Source: Fragilariopsis cylindrus CCMP1102
Lineage: Eukaryota; Bacillariophyta; Bacillariophyceae; Bacillariales; Bacillariaceae
Direction of reading: 5' to 3'
NCBI GenBank assembly: GCA_900095095.1
Contig: FMBT01000293.1
Coordinates: forward strand, 620,001 to 684,000
DNA: 64,000 nucleotides
The notes below the pieces were generated by a model. That model was not told where the DNA came from and searched no databases. It saw only the letters and a program-made list of their open reading frames with translations. Positions 34,696-45,982 of the stretch are shown here, piece after piece (within the stretch, counting starts at the first letter, position 1; each line of letters starts with the position of its first letter). A program made the position numbers and the translations under genes.

Positions 34696-36138
34696 GAATG
34701 TTGACCACCGTAGTGGTTTGTGTAGCTTATGTTCAGTGTACATGCAGTGTTATACTTTTTTAAGAAAATCTGAAGTGCCAAGAGGAATAATGTCACCGAT
34801 TGCACAAGCAGCGCTTATCCATACTCGATTCTTAATTCCATCTCCTAGTGGTACTATTATTTGTACTACCCAGGATTATGCATTGTCTCTACTAGTAGCT
34901 GGTAGCAGTTACCATTGATTCCTACTTGTACAGTATTCTTGTGCAAGCATTCTAATTTCTCCGTGAACTGATCAGATATTTGTCAAAGATTCCTATTTAC
35001 TGGTTCGTTTTCTTCCTGACAACTTCAATTGTAAAATACTTCATTAGAAATATAAATGTTTTTATTCTAGAAAACAAAAAATGTTAAAAAGGAATTAAAT
35101 CGATCCAGCTGCTGACACAATCTTACATCATTCAAATCTAAGTCAAATATGATAGACACAGAGACGATGTATCTCTACTAATTTGTCCGGATCCTTTAGG
35201 AAGATGTTCACCAGTTCTTATCTTTCCAATACCATTTGCTTGTCATATTAGAAATGAATCCACTCACAGGGCTGGTGATGAAATAATGGGAAGATAATGT
35301 GAGGGGAGAGATATAACAGTGATAGCAGCTCACCCGCCCACCCAGCTAGCAGGTAGAGGTGCAGTAGTATTCATATCTTTGTTGGAACCAATGCTAATCC
35401 ATTAAGAAGAAAGTCTATTATCATAAATACCAATTGATTTGATATTAGATGATACTCCAACTGTTGGAGATAATAACACATTGTGAAACAAAACACAATG
35501 ATAACAAAGACAACTGATCTATATGTATCAAAACAGCCACAGGTATCTACAAGTAGACAGAAGATGCATTATCTTTGTTTCATTTGTCCCACAATCTTTA
35601 TAATGTCCACTCAAATCCAATCGATAACACCAGCAGCAGGACTATGACTAATAATACACACAAAATGCTAGGTAACCATAGCAGTAATGTCTCGTCACAT
35701 GGTCTGATGATGCAAAGACAAATAAATAAAAATAAAAATAAGCAACAACAATATTGAATAATGCGATTGGCATTGACACCTATTGTAAGGATTCTACTGT
35801 CGCATTGGATTGGCTTTTAACTACTTGCATGGGGTTTTATAGATTGCATATGTACCATAATGGCTAGAGGGGCTTTACCTGCCAAGCATAGCACTTGTCA
35901 AACTTATATTGGCCTGACTACCTTCCAATCATACTTCTTACTAACTAGCGTACAGTACAGTAGTACAAATAAAAATGAGTAGTCTCCCACAAACATTTAC
36001 TACAGTGCTACAGTACAGTACTACAATTGTGTACTTCAATACTGCATACTCTACAATGTACTCTACTTACTTTACTACAACGCCTCTCCTGTGAATTCGC
36101 GATGATCGAAGTGTTGAGTCAGTCAGTCAGGCAGTCAG
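34696..36138. other. Intergenic region before the copia insertion
   Basis: AT-rich, with CAGTACAGTA-type strings at 35945-36030 and a GTCAG tandem (about 36117-36138) at the integration site. No gene was recognised. Confidence 0.45.
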
Positions 36139-36353
36139 TGTGAAGAGAAATCAGATATCATGCGCACATAATGACAATCATGCGCAATGTGACACTTGTG
36201 ACAACTTAAGTGTCAACATCACTGCACTATCACTAACAAATACATACGTCAACATTATTTACTCATCTCATAACTTTACATAATGCATACTTTATAAACG
36301 ACTTCTTTACGTCCTACTAAATATTAGCTTAAGCATTTCGTATTCCTCTTGCA
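36139..36353 (+). repeat. 5' LTR of the copia element
   Basis: 215 bp, TG...CA. One base differs from the 3' LTR, near the right end. Confidence 0.92.
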
Positions 36354-36666
36354 GGTTATGAGCCCAACACTTTAACGCTACTTTGCTATCCAATTTAACA
36401 AACATTATAATTTACCATCAATACGAATCCTTAAGCTTGATCGCTATCGGACAAACAATTCTAATAACACTAATAACTAATGACACCATCTTAGGCGAAG
36501 CCTATTGAAAACCAAATAACCTACTTTACCAACAATCTAATTACGCATTTTAAAGAAAAACTCACTATAACGAGTCAATCTTCAGCTACGCTGATTGAAA
36601 AACATCACTTCTGCAGAACAATTACAACTTAAAGATATCTACTCGATAGTATCATAAAACTTAACC

Positions 36667-38574
36667 ATGGCAGAGAACAACGACGACAATAACAACAACA
36701 ACGATAACGATAACGACAATAACGACAACGATAACAACAACGAACGTGGATTCCTTGGTGGTGTGATTGATTACTTGACTACACCAATAAGAAACACAGC
36801 AAGAACAAATCGTCAGAACTTGATCGATCAAGACATTCGTCCCAACCAAAATCAAAGAGAACAAGCCTTCAATCTTGAAGAAGAACTAGGAATAGAAGCT
36901 GGAGTTGCCGCTTTATTTCCTGAAGAAGAAGCAAGCACTGAAGGAGACGACGACGAAGATCAAGAACCGTACGAAGAACCCGAAACTGAGGAAGCTCCCC
37001 AAGAACCATTCATCATGGTAATGACACCAACTACTACATACACTCTCGGAGGAATGTCGATGGCATTCGACACCGATGAACCAACACCAAATACCGACTA
37101 TGAAGTCGGTGTAGTTCTCTCCAAGGAAAATCGACCTGCAATTGGCAGTGACGACGAACGGAAACTCGTTGAGGGAATCTGCAAGAATCAATATGAAAAA
37201 TTCAATCGAGCTGAAACAAGTATGAAAAGTATCGAACGCCTCCTTCAAAGTCGCGGAATCATGGATACAATCACTTCAACCACTACTGTACTCGATAGAT
37301 ATGACATGAAACAACCATTTACTATCATCTTTCCTCAAGATCCCGACCTCAAAAGCATTTCCTTAAAGATGACGTTTGACAAGAGCGAACCTCGAACTGT
37401 CGATCTACTTGTTGACTTCCGGAAGGTGTCAAAAGAGGAAGTAGCACTTAGCTGCGCCTGGTGGAATCTGCATGGATTCTTTTCTGATAGTTCTGGTTCA
37501 AAACAAACTCTCAGTAGAGACATGAACTGGAGCTATCTTCACTTCAAAAACCACGTCAATGATAATCTCTACAACGACGTCAACAAGGCATTCCTCAAGT
37601 ACGAAAAGAAACAAAGAGGTGGTCCTCTCTTCTTCAAACTATTAGTTGATATCCTTCTTTCCTCAAACGAAACGAGTCTCTCGTCTCTGGAATCAACAAT
37701 CAAAAACTTCAACATTGCCAAGGATGGCATGGATGACATACCTGAAACAATCAAAACGTTAGAAGCAGGATCTCTCACTATTCAAGCCATGAGAGATGAT
37801 GGCAGTGAACGTTCACCATTACCCGAAAAATTCGTGATTGATCTTTTCAAGGTCTTTCAAACCACCAGTGTTCCACTGTTTAATGAAAAGATGAAGGCTC
37901 TTCATATGAACCTTGACATGCATCGTTTAACAAAGAAAGAGAAGACCCTAAATACGATTGACAATCTTAACGGTATTTTCGACATGGCACTTGACTACTA
38001 TACTGAACTATTCAACGAAGGCATTTGGACTCAAGTCACTCTTGAGACGGCCAAATCATCCTTCATCTTTTGGAAGAATCGATGCTGGAACTGCAGAAAA
38101 GAAGACTGTAATGTCGGAAAATGCAAGCTTCCCATTGACCAAGCTCAAATTGAAATAAGCAAGCAAGAATGGATGAAAGACAACAACAAAGACTCCATTC
38201 CCGGTAGACGCCGCAATGGCAAAGCTAAAGGTGATCGCCCAAATGCGTGGCGCCCACCTGAACCAACTGAAAACAACAAGCGTGTGATCTACGGAAAGCC
38301 ACACACATGGAATGGACGTTCTTCGTGGATTGAAGATGCTACCCCCTCGTCAGGATTCCCTGATACTCCCCCTGGAGCAATCAACTTGACCGGTACTGAG
38401 GTCCCATCTTCGATTCAACCACCTCCATCTACTGGAAAAACTTCTACCGGCGATGATGCTACCGCCATGACAAATGAAACAGGGCTGACACTCGAACAAA
38501 ACAATGAAATGCGTCGAATTCAAGCCAATCTACAAAACTTAGGTGCAAGTTTTGCCTCTATTTTAAAAGAATGA
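36667..38574 (+). CDS. gag-like protein of the copia element
   Basis: 635 residues. An Asn/Asp repeat tract opens the protein, an acidic region follows, then a helical capsid-like middle, and a Cys cluster (CWNCRKEDCNVGKC) near residue 475 resembling a retroviral zinc knuckle. The frame lies in the same phase as the pol frame that starts 30 bases on. Some copia elements express pol by read-through, but nothing here shows which mode is used. Confidence 0.85.
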   Translation: MAENNDDNNNNNDNDNDNNDNDNNNERGFLGGVIDYLTTPIRNTARTNRQNLIDQDIRPNQNQREQAFNLEEELGIEAGVAALFPEEEASTEGDDDEDQEPYEEPETEEAPQEPFIMVMTPTTTYTLGGMSMAFDTDEPTPNTDYEVGVVLSKENRPAIGSDDERKLVEGICKNQYEKFNRAETSMKSIERLLQSRGIMDTITSTTTVLDRYDMKQPFTIIFPQDPDLKSISLKMTFDKSEPRTVDLLVDFRKVSKEEVALSCAWWNLHGFFSDSSGSKQTLSRDMNWSYLHFKNHVNDNLYNDVNKAFLKYEKKQRGGPLFFKLLVDILLSSNETSLSSLESTIKNFNIAKDGMDDIPETIKTLEAGSLTIQAMRDDGSERSPLPEKFVIDLFKVFQTTSVPLFNEKMKALHMNLDMHRLTKKEKTLNTIDNLNGIFDMALDYYTELFNEGIWTQVTLETAKSSFIFWKNRCWNCRKEDCNVGKCKLPIDQAQIEISKQEWMKDNNKDSIPGRRRNGKAKGDRPNAWRPPEPTENNKRVIYGKPHTWNGRSSWIEDATPSSGFPDTPPGAINLTGTEVPSSIQPPPSTGKTSTGDDATAMTNETGLTLEQNNEMRRIQANLQNLGASFASILKE

Positions 38575-38607
38575 CAATACGTCGCCTATGGCGAAGATGG
38601 TTGGCAC

Positions 38608-41600
38608 TTGAATGAAACCAAAAACGAAGCAAGTCTACTATGTTGTATTAGACAAGGATACGTCGATCACTTTCGTCTCCTCTTTCTCTACTCATGCTGG
38701 CTGTGGAATTGTGTTGACTTTATCTTCTGGATGGCCGTACGCGATGTAATAGACCTTACTCTTTACATAGTATCATCCACTCTATTCTTTCTTATTGAAA
38801 CTATTATAACACCAAACATAACTATTGAAGGAACAATGGAAGTAATCTTCTGTTTGTTTGCTATACCACTATTAATATCAAACCTTATTATGGCACTCTT
38901 GCCAAACCTTACAAACTATCGTAATACAATTATCAAAACAACAACTGGTAACTGCTCATCCGGTCGTCATGGACGACGAGGCAGACATACTAATCGACAC
39001 AACGTATGGTGGCATGGGTCATCATATCGTACTAAACCTGATACCAACAAGCAAGATTCCCCAAAGACCAAGCACCGTAAGGAGCGTGGTAAGAAGGAGC
39101 GAGAAATTCGCCGAAAGATCTTGCTATTACAATATTTTGAACCAATGATCATGCCTTCCAACATGTATGTCATTGATGATGACGCATTTTATGATGCTGA
39201 CCTTATCCCAGAACAAGAGTGGATCTCTCCAGATCCTCTGCCCACCATGGCAATAACTACAAAAACAATTAGTTTATTAGTCGATGCTATCGACGTCCTA
39301 TCACATTACAAACAACAACTTTATTTCGAACCCGGTTATATTTACGGCATATTACAACAACTACAATATAACACTCGCCCTGACATCTCCTTAGCTGTCG
39401 CTCAACTAGAACTTCATACTATTGGACCAAGACATCGTCTACTAGATCCACAATCTCGTCATTATAAATCTATTTTAATCCAAGCACGACACCTAAAATC
39501 ACAAGTTTTTCATTACGATACTACGTTGAATGATTGTACTGACGACACATTTCAAATATACGCCTCATCCTGTTCAAAAGAACTTCCTATCGTCATTGAT
39601 ACAGGTGCTAGCGGTTCCATAACACCAATAGCCTCTGATTTCACGAATGGAATTCATAAAGCCGATTTACAATCATTAACACAAGTCAACGGAAAGACGC
39701 CCGTGTGCGGACAAGGTTTGGTCGAATGGCCAATTGAAGACGTAAACGGAGTCTGTCGCACCATAACAACTGATGCCTACTATGTCCCTGATGCTGGAAT
39801 TAGATTATTCTCTCCACAAGTTTACATTGGTACTAACAAAACAGCAAATTTGCATATCGATCATACTGGTATTGCATTTACTTTGAAATGTGGAACACTA
39901 TTACACTTCCCATTTAACAAAGGAAACAACCTACCGTTCATGCTAACGGAACGATCACTTCAATCTCGTAGGACTTCACATCTTACATCATCTTTGTCAA
40001 CGCTTGCCAGTCAAGGAGTAGCAGTATATAACTCTCTAATTGATCGAAGCGTTTTCAATCGCGATAACTTCAATCTCAATCCAGCACAACAAGAACTATT
40101 AAAATGGCACTGTCGATGGTGCCACTGTGATCTAAGTAGAGTTCGTATGATTCTATCAAAACCAAGACAATCAAAACATTCATCAACCACCGGCGAATTC
40201 ATTCCACAAATCGTAGTACCAACTGAAACTGGCACGTCAACTTGCGAAACATTTTGTTGTACTGCATGTCTTTATGCTAAGCAGAAACGAAAAACAGCTG
40301 ATTCATCAACGGAAATTAAAAACAAAGACCTGGAAGGTGCATTGACCAAAAATGATCTATTTCCAGGTGATGTTGTCTCCTGTGATCAGTATATGTCTCC
40401 ATCAAAAGGTCGTTTAATCCATACGCGAGGAAAAGAAGCATCCTCAAATCAATACGTTGGTGGAACCATCTTTATTGACCATGCAACAAATTATTTATTC
40501 ACCAATCACCAAGTCAATTTAACAGCCGAATCTACCGTAGCAAGCAAACATAAGTGCGAGTCTATGTTCGATGAATTTGGAATACAAATAAAACAATTCG
40601 CTGCTGACAACCATCCGTTCCGTTCTAAAGCATGGGTCGCTGATTGCGCCATTCAATTACAACGTCCTACTAGGCACTCCGGCGTGGGAGCTCATCATCA
40701 AATTCTTGCAGAAAGACAAATACAAACAACCTTTAACTGGAGCCGGGCAAACTTACTTCATTTTGTACTTCATTGGCCACAGATGGCAAAGAATCGTGAC
40801 AATCTTTGGCCATTTGCAGTCAACTACGCTGTTTATATGCACAATCATCTACCAACACTTGACATGCGTGTGTCGCCTTTAGAAAGACTGACAAACACAT
40901 TGTTTGGAAATCATAATCACCTCACTCGAGCTCATGTATTTGGTTGCCCAGTATATGTCCTAGATCCTCGCCTCCAAGATGCAAAGAAGATACCAAAATG
41001 GTCTATACGAAGTCGACGAGGTATCTATCTCGGAGTAAGCAAACACCACTCATCTACCGTTCACTTAGTATTAAATCCAGAAACAGGCATCATTAGTCCT
41101 CAATATCATTGTATTTTCGATGATACATTCAGTACCATATGGTCTGACGGACAATTTGATCCCCTTTTATGGCAAAACTTAATTGAACAAGTCGACTCTC
41201 ATGTCTCTATATTGCCTGACTCGTCCGGCAATATCAACCTACCACCTGATTTCATTCCCTTCACTCAAGAAATTCCTGACCGACAAACACAAGATCGAAA
41301 TAATCAACAACAAGACGTTGTACATCATCCATCCAACCCGATCATACCACAACCATCTCAACCACTCAACAATTCATCTCATGAATCACCATCTTCACCA
41401 ATCGTCTCTCGACGAATTTTTGGCTCACCATCACCACCATCAGTTAAAGATGTTGCATCTCCTATTGCAAACACCGATAATCAACCTCGTCGTTCGACAA
41501 GATCAAACTTTGGACAAGCACCTGCTGTCTTTGATCCATCTAATAACTTAGCAACAACTTATACTGAATCAACATCAATCACCCCTTCTGAACACTACTG

Positions 41601-43485
41601 TAACGCACTCGGTTTAAAATTGCCTACTGCAACCAGAGGGAGAACAACAAGTCAAGGCGGTTGCACAAAAACCTCGTATACAAACCTAAAACAAAATCTT
41701 CCTAAAGTGAAAAGGAACCAACTCAACTCCTACTTTCTAACCTATTTAAACTGGTCAAAGCTACTCAATGTCTGTCACTACAGCTTAACAACATTAGATG
41801 CATTTTCAATTGAATTACAAAAGAACATTACCACTACAAATGGTATTAAACTACTAGAATACTTTAATCCAGCACTCCTCGTCACGGTCGCCAACAAAGA
41901 AGACAATCCAACATTGAAAGAAGCCATGAATAGTCCTGATGCTGCTGGATTTATGAAGGCAATGGAAACCGAACTGGACACATTAATAAGAATGAAAGCA
42001 TTTATCATCGTTAAGAAGAGAAAGTGGATGAATGTAGTATCATCTGTCTGGGCGTTTAAACGCAAAAGATATCCTGATGGGTCAATTAGAAAATTAAAAG
42101 CTCGAATCTGTGCTCGAGGCTTTGAACAAATAGAGGGAGTTGATTACTTTGAAACATTTGCTCCAGTAGTCCAATGGATGACTGTTCGAGTCGTTCTTAT
42201 TATGACAATATTATTGGATTTAGAAAACAAACAAATTGATTACACAGCAGCCTTTCTTCAAGCACCAATTGATCACGACGTTTACGTTGAAATGCCAAAG
42301 CTCTTTCAAGTAGAGGGTCAGGTATGGAAACTTCAACGAGCTATATATGGATTGAAAGACGCTCCTCGCGCTTACTTCATTCATACTAAAAACAAATTAG
42401 AAGAACTTGGTTTTCGGCAATCAGATGCTGATCCTTGTCTATTCATATCACCAACAGTTATCTGCCTCATTTACGTTGACGACGCACTCTTTGTGTATAA
42501 GTCGCCAGAAGAAGTAGATATTCTAACCAAGAAAATGAAAGCACTCGGAATGCTCTTCAATGAAGAATCCGATGTTGCAGGATATCTGGGTGTGCTACTC
42601 GATCGAGATCCAGTTAATGACACGATTACTCTCAGACAAAGTGGTCTATCTCAACGTATCGTTGAAGCACTACATCTCGATGACGACACACCTACAGCAA
42701 GAACACCTGCTGATGCATACCTTCCAATTGATGAAGAAGGAGAACGTGCACATGAATTATACAACTATGCATCTGTTGCTGGTATGTGTCAATATTTACA
42801 AGGGCATTCTCGTCCTGACATATCATTTGCAGTATCTCAAATATCAAGATATACCTTTGGACCAAAACGTTCACATGAAATTGCTCTTGAACGAATTGGA
42901 CGATACCTCAAAGGAACAATAGAAAGGGGACTTATCCTAAAACCAGATCTAACTGAAACTGAATTCAAGATAGACGTCTATGTTGACGCTGCCTTCGCCT
43001 CTGGCTGGGGTACTGAACTCGGAAACAATCCTGACTCTGTGAAATCTCGAACAGGTTTTATCATTGAAGTCATGGGCTGCTCAGTAATATGGTCTTCCAA
43101 ATTACAACCATGTATAGCAACCTCCACTATGGAATCTGAATATACTGCATTATCAATGGCACTTCGTGCTGCAATTCCCCTACTTGATGTTACCAAATCA
43201 ATAAATGACGGTCTCAAGTTCACAGCAACAAGATTACTCACCTTTAAAGCAACCGTGCATGAAGATAACATGGGTGCATTGCGACTTGCAAAACTAGAAC
43301 CAGGTCAGCATACACCTCGATCAAAATTCTATGCACTAAAACTACACTGGTTTCGATCATGGTTAAAGCCAAGAGAGATCGAAATCATACACTGTCCAAC
43401 AGCTGATCAGAAAGCTGACTACCTAACCAAGCCACTAGGACCAACCTTGTTCGAAGCGTGTCGCTTCTTGTCCATGGGCTGGTAA
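38608..43485 (+). CDS. pol polyprotein of the copia element
   Basis: 1625 residues in copia order: protease (IDTGASGSIT, about residue 330), integrase with its HHCC zinc region and catalytic core, reverse transcriptase (QIDYTAAFLQAPI; LIYVDDALF), and RNase H (SRTGFIIEVMG..STMESEY). The first 300 residues are unusual: several hydrophobic helices (about 18-107), a basic stretch, then a segment (about 240-298) resembling the RT-RNase H linker of the same protein. Confidence 0.9.
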   Translation: MNETKNEASLLCCIRQGYVDHFRLLFLYSCWLWNCVDFIFWMAVRDVIDLTLYIVSSTLFFLIETIITPNITIEGTMEVIFCLFAIPLLISNLIMALLPNLTNYRNTIIKTTTGNCSSGRHGRRGRHTNRHNVWWHGSSYRTKPDTNKQDSPKTKHRKERGKKEREIRRKILLLQYFEPMIMPSNMYVIDDDAFYDADLIPEQEWISPDPLPTMAITTKTISLLVDAIDVLSHYKQQLYFEPGYIYGILQQLQYNTRPDISLAVAQLELHTIGPRHRLLDPQSRHYKSILIQARHLKSQVFHYDTTLNDCTDDTFQIYASSCSKELPIVIDTGASGSITPIASDFTNGIHKADLQSLTQVNGKTPVCGQGLVEWPIEDVNGVCRTITTDAYYVPDAGIRLFSPQVYIGTNKTANLHIDHTGIAFTLKCGTLLHFPFNKGNNLPFMLTERSLQSRRTSHLTSSLSTLASQGVAVYNSLIDRSVFNRDNFNLNPAQQELLKWHCRWCHCDLSRVRMILSKPRQSKHSSTTGEFIPQIVVPTETGTSTCETFCCTACLYAKQKRKTADSSTEIKNKDLEGALTKNDLFPGDVVSCDQYMSPSKGRLIHTRGKEASSNQYVGGTIFIDHATNYLFTNHQVNLTAESTVASKHKCESMFDEFGIQIKQFAADNHPFRSKAWVADCAIQLQRPTRHSGVGAHHQILAERQIQTTFNWSRANLLHFVLHWPQMAKNRDNLWPFAVNYAVYMHNHLPTLDMRVSPLERLTNTLFGNHNHLTRAHVFGCPVYVLDPRLQDAKKIPKWSIRSRRGIYLGVSKHHSSTVHLVLNPETGIISPQYHCIFDDTFSTIWSDGQFDPLLWQNLIEQVDSHVSILPDSSGNINLPPDFIPFTQEIPDRQTQDRNNQQQDVVHHPSNPIIPQPSQPLNNSSHESPSSPIVSRRIFGSPSPPSVKDVASPIANTDNQPRRSTRSNFGQAPAVFDPSNNLATTYTESTSITPSEHYCNALGLKLPTATRGRTTSQGGCTKTSYTNLKQNLPKVKRNQLNSYFLTYLNWSKLLNVCHYSLTTLDAFSIELQKNITTTNGIKLLEYFNPALLVTVANKEDNPTLKEAMNSPDAAGFMKAMETELDTLIRMKAFIIVKKRKWMNVVSSVWAFKRKRYPDGSIRKLKARICARGFEQIEGVDYFETFAPVVQWMTVRVVLIMTILLDLENKQIDYTAAFLQAPIDHDVYVEMPKLFQVEGQVWKLQRAIYGLKDAPRAYFIHTKNKLEELGFRQSDADPCLFISPTVICLIYVDDALFVYKSPEEVDILTKKMKALGMLFNEESDVAGYLGVLLDRDPVNDTITLRQSGLSQRIVEALHLDDDTPTARTPADAYLPIDEEGERAHELYNYASVAGMCQYLQGHSRPDISFAVSQISRYTFGPKRSHEIALERIGRYLKGTIERGLILKPDLTETEFKIDVYVDAAFASGWGTELGNNPDSVKSRTGFIIEVMGCSVIWSSKLQPCIATSTMESEYTALSMALRAAIPLLDVTKSINDGLKFTATRLLTFKATVHEDNMGALRLAKLEPGQHTPRSKFYALKLHWFRSWLKPREIEIIHCPTADQKADYLTKPLGPTLFEACRFLSMGW

Positions 43486-43568
43486 TACATATTCTATTTG
43501 CATGATATATTTCTTCCACCCTTATTCTTACCAGAGGGAGCTACAGTGCTCTATCGATCAAGAGGGAG

Positions 43569-43783
43569 TGTGAAGAGAAATCAGATATCATGCGCACATA
43601 ATGACAATCATGCGCAATGTGACACTTGTGACAACTTAAGTGTCAACATCACTGCACTATCACTAACAAATACATACGTCAACATTATTTACTCATCTCA
43701 TAACTTTACATAATGCATACTTTATAAACGACTTCTTTACGTCCTACTAAATATTAGCTTAAGCATTTCGTATTCCTCTCGCA
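43569..43783 (+). repeat. 3' LTR of the copia element
   Basis: 215 bp, preceded by the purine tract and followed by the GTCAG target duplication. Confidence 0.92.
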
Positions 43784-43981
43784 GTCAGTCATGAATCCAG
43801 TCACGAATTCAATGTAGATGATCAATGAAAGAAACAATTTTTAAAACAACACATCATCAACATTCCACATTAACATTCACATACTCTACTAGGCGTACTG
43901 TATCGACTCGGATAGTACAATTGTACTGCTTACTTCGGAGCGGGTCCTACTATATCGATATTTATTTCTTCGTATTTCTTC

Positions 43982-45845
43982 ATGTATGGTACTAGAAGCG
44001 TTTTCCTAATATGGGTACTCAGTTGGTCGCTGGTAGTATTAGTTGAAGGTTATTTGAATTCGGCTCGGATAAAACGGATTCCTCGTCCTGATAAAACTTC
44101 GCGTTTGGTATCACCAAAGTCTCAAGATACAAAAGCTGCAACAAAGACAACCGAGAAATCGTCTCCTTCTGTCTACATCGACGAAAGTCTAGTCAAACAG
44201 TTGGAATTCTGTGAGACCGGCACGGCAGCTCGTCGGATTTTGGAACAAGCTCTATTTTCCGAAAAAACAAATAACAACAGCGGTGAATCATCAGAAACGA
44301 ATCAACCTCTATTTGGATCCATACAAATACCCCTTGGATTATCTGACAGGATTATATCAGACGGAGACCTTGCGATTCAGACCAGAATACGTAATAAGAA
44401 GTATGGAATATTTGATCTGATTTGCACAAACGGTGATAAAGACGCTGATCGAGCAGCAGCGGCAGTTTTTACTGTCTTCTTAGCTTCGAGTTTGTCGGCA
44501 ATCGCAGCAAATGAGAACTTACCTGGCCCAGAGATTGTTCGATTCGCGGTAGTTTGGATACTATCCTTCGCTCCACTTGCTCTAGTAGGTTTTGGTATCG
44601 GTTACACTGAGAGATTACAGGCATTGCTTGTGTCCGTTCAGCGCCAAATATTTCCTGTTTACCGCCAACGTATGATTCAACATGAAGCTGGTCATTTCTT
44701 GCTTGCTCATCTATTAGGGATTCCGATCGCCGGATACACAACAAATGCGGTAAAAAATAGTGTCCAGTTTTACCCGCTGAATGATAAGGATGTTGGAAGG
44801 GAGAAAGCAGAAATATTAGGCTTTGACCGTCCGACTTCCCGCGTAGACGAAGGTCACTTATTGACAAGGAGGGACGCTCAAACGAGTGATGCTCCCTTTT
44901 TTAGTGATGATGGTCAAGGATCAGATATAATAACAACGCTATCTGTATTTAGAAATGCAAAAAATTACACCGAGAATCCCTTCCTCAAGATTGCAACAGA
45001 TTCTAACCCGAAGAAGTCATGGCCGTTTAGAGGCTTCGACCATGAAACAGTCGACAAGGTGCGTGATATATACATATAGGGTCCAATTCATTTTATGCAT
45101 ACACAATTTACATTTCTTATCCAGCCTCTTTAATACTCAAATCAAATCAAAAGTTATGTGTTGTCAGTGTTGCCGGTGTTTGTGCTGAGATAATTTCATT
45201 TGGGTACGTGGTAACAAAGCACAACGGGTGCACTATGTTTAATCGTGTTCATTTTTTGCTATAGTTTATGGGTATATTCGCTCTATATTCTATTCATTTT
45301 CTAATTGTGGCTGTATCGTCTTTTCTTGTCTAATCTGATCTGATCAATGCAGTAATGCAGAAGGTGGAATTGCAGATATTAGTCAACTTCAGCAAATTTT
45401 CAATAGTGCAGAACCGGAACTTACTGATAGAGAAAAAGAGAACAGGATAAGGTTTGCGATGGGCTACACAATGACACAGCTTCGAATTCATTTGGGCTGC
45501 ATTGACCGTCTTGCTGATGTCATGGACAATGGTGGCACGGTGGCTGAATGTGTTTTGGCAATAGAAAGGTGCAATAATATATCAGGAAATGATGGTTTCG
45601 TTAATGACTACGAGGCTCAACGACGTCAGAAATTCAAATCATCGGCGTTGGGTTTACTTGAACGATTCATGTTAGGCTCGACCCCATCTAGTGACGATGA
45701 AGCAGATATGGTGCAAGGGGTTGGTGGTGGAGCTCGGAAACAAAAATTCATTCAGATTAGTGGTGACGATGCTTTAAACATTTCTCTAGGTGTAGCGTTG
45801 CTATTCCTTGCATGGGCAACGAGTGGAGGTCTATCACTCCACTAG
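43982..45845 (+). CDS. M41-like (FtsH-type peptidase domain) plastid protein without AAA
   Basis: Exons 43982-45058, 45154-45203 (50 nt) and 45353-45845 encode about 539 residues. A signal-type N-terminus (VFLIWVLSWSLVVLVEG) suggests plastid entry. Two membrane helices lie at about 155-210 (VFLASSLSAIAA; FAVVWILSFAPLALVGFGIG). Then comes YRQRMIQHEAGHFLLAHLLG, which holds the HEXXH zinc motif at about residue 234. The C-terminal part (SVAGVCAEIISFGNAEGGIADISQLQ) matches the plant stress-regulated proteins that share the M41 fold but lack the AAA ATPase of FtsH. Whether it cleaves proteins is not known; HEAGH is intact. The copia element sits just upstream of the start. It is convergent with the CCCH gene, 137 nt apart. 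Confidence 0.85.
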
Positions 45846-45982
45846 TTATTTCGGAATTGAATTTTCTTCTTTTGATTGACCAAAAATTATAAATTATATT
45901 TATTTTATGCCATAAAAAAAACTAAAGTATTATGTATATATAGGTTTATAACTAAAGGGACCTTGTTCCTTTGTTCTAGTGT

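Larger units (their letters stand above)
36139..43783 (+). mobile_element. Ty1/copia LTR retrotransposon, diatom CoDi-like
   Basis: A 7.6-kb element with two 215-bp LTRs beginning TG and ending CA, flanked by a 5-bp GTCAG target duplication. A primer-binding site (GGTTATGAGCCC, complementary to the anticodon arm of a Met tRNA) follows the left LTR. A purine tract (AAGAGGGAG) precedes the right LTR. The two LTRs differ at one position, so the insertion is recent. Inside are a gag-like and a pol-like reading frame with protease, integrase, reverse transcriptase and RNase H in copia order. It looks whole, with no obvious breaks in the two frames. It inserted about 190 bp upstream of the M41-like gene. 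Confidence 0.93.
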
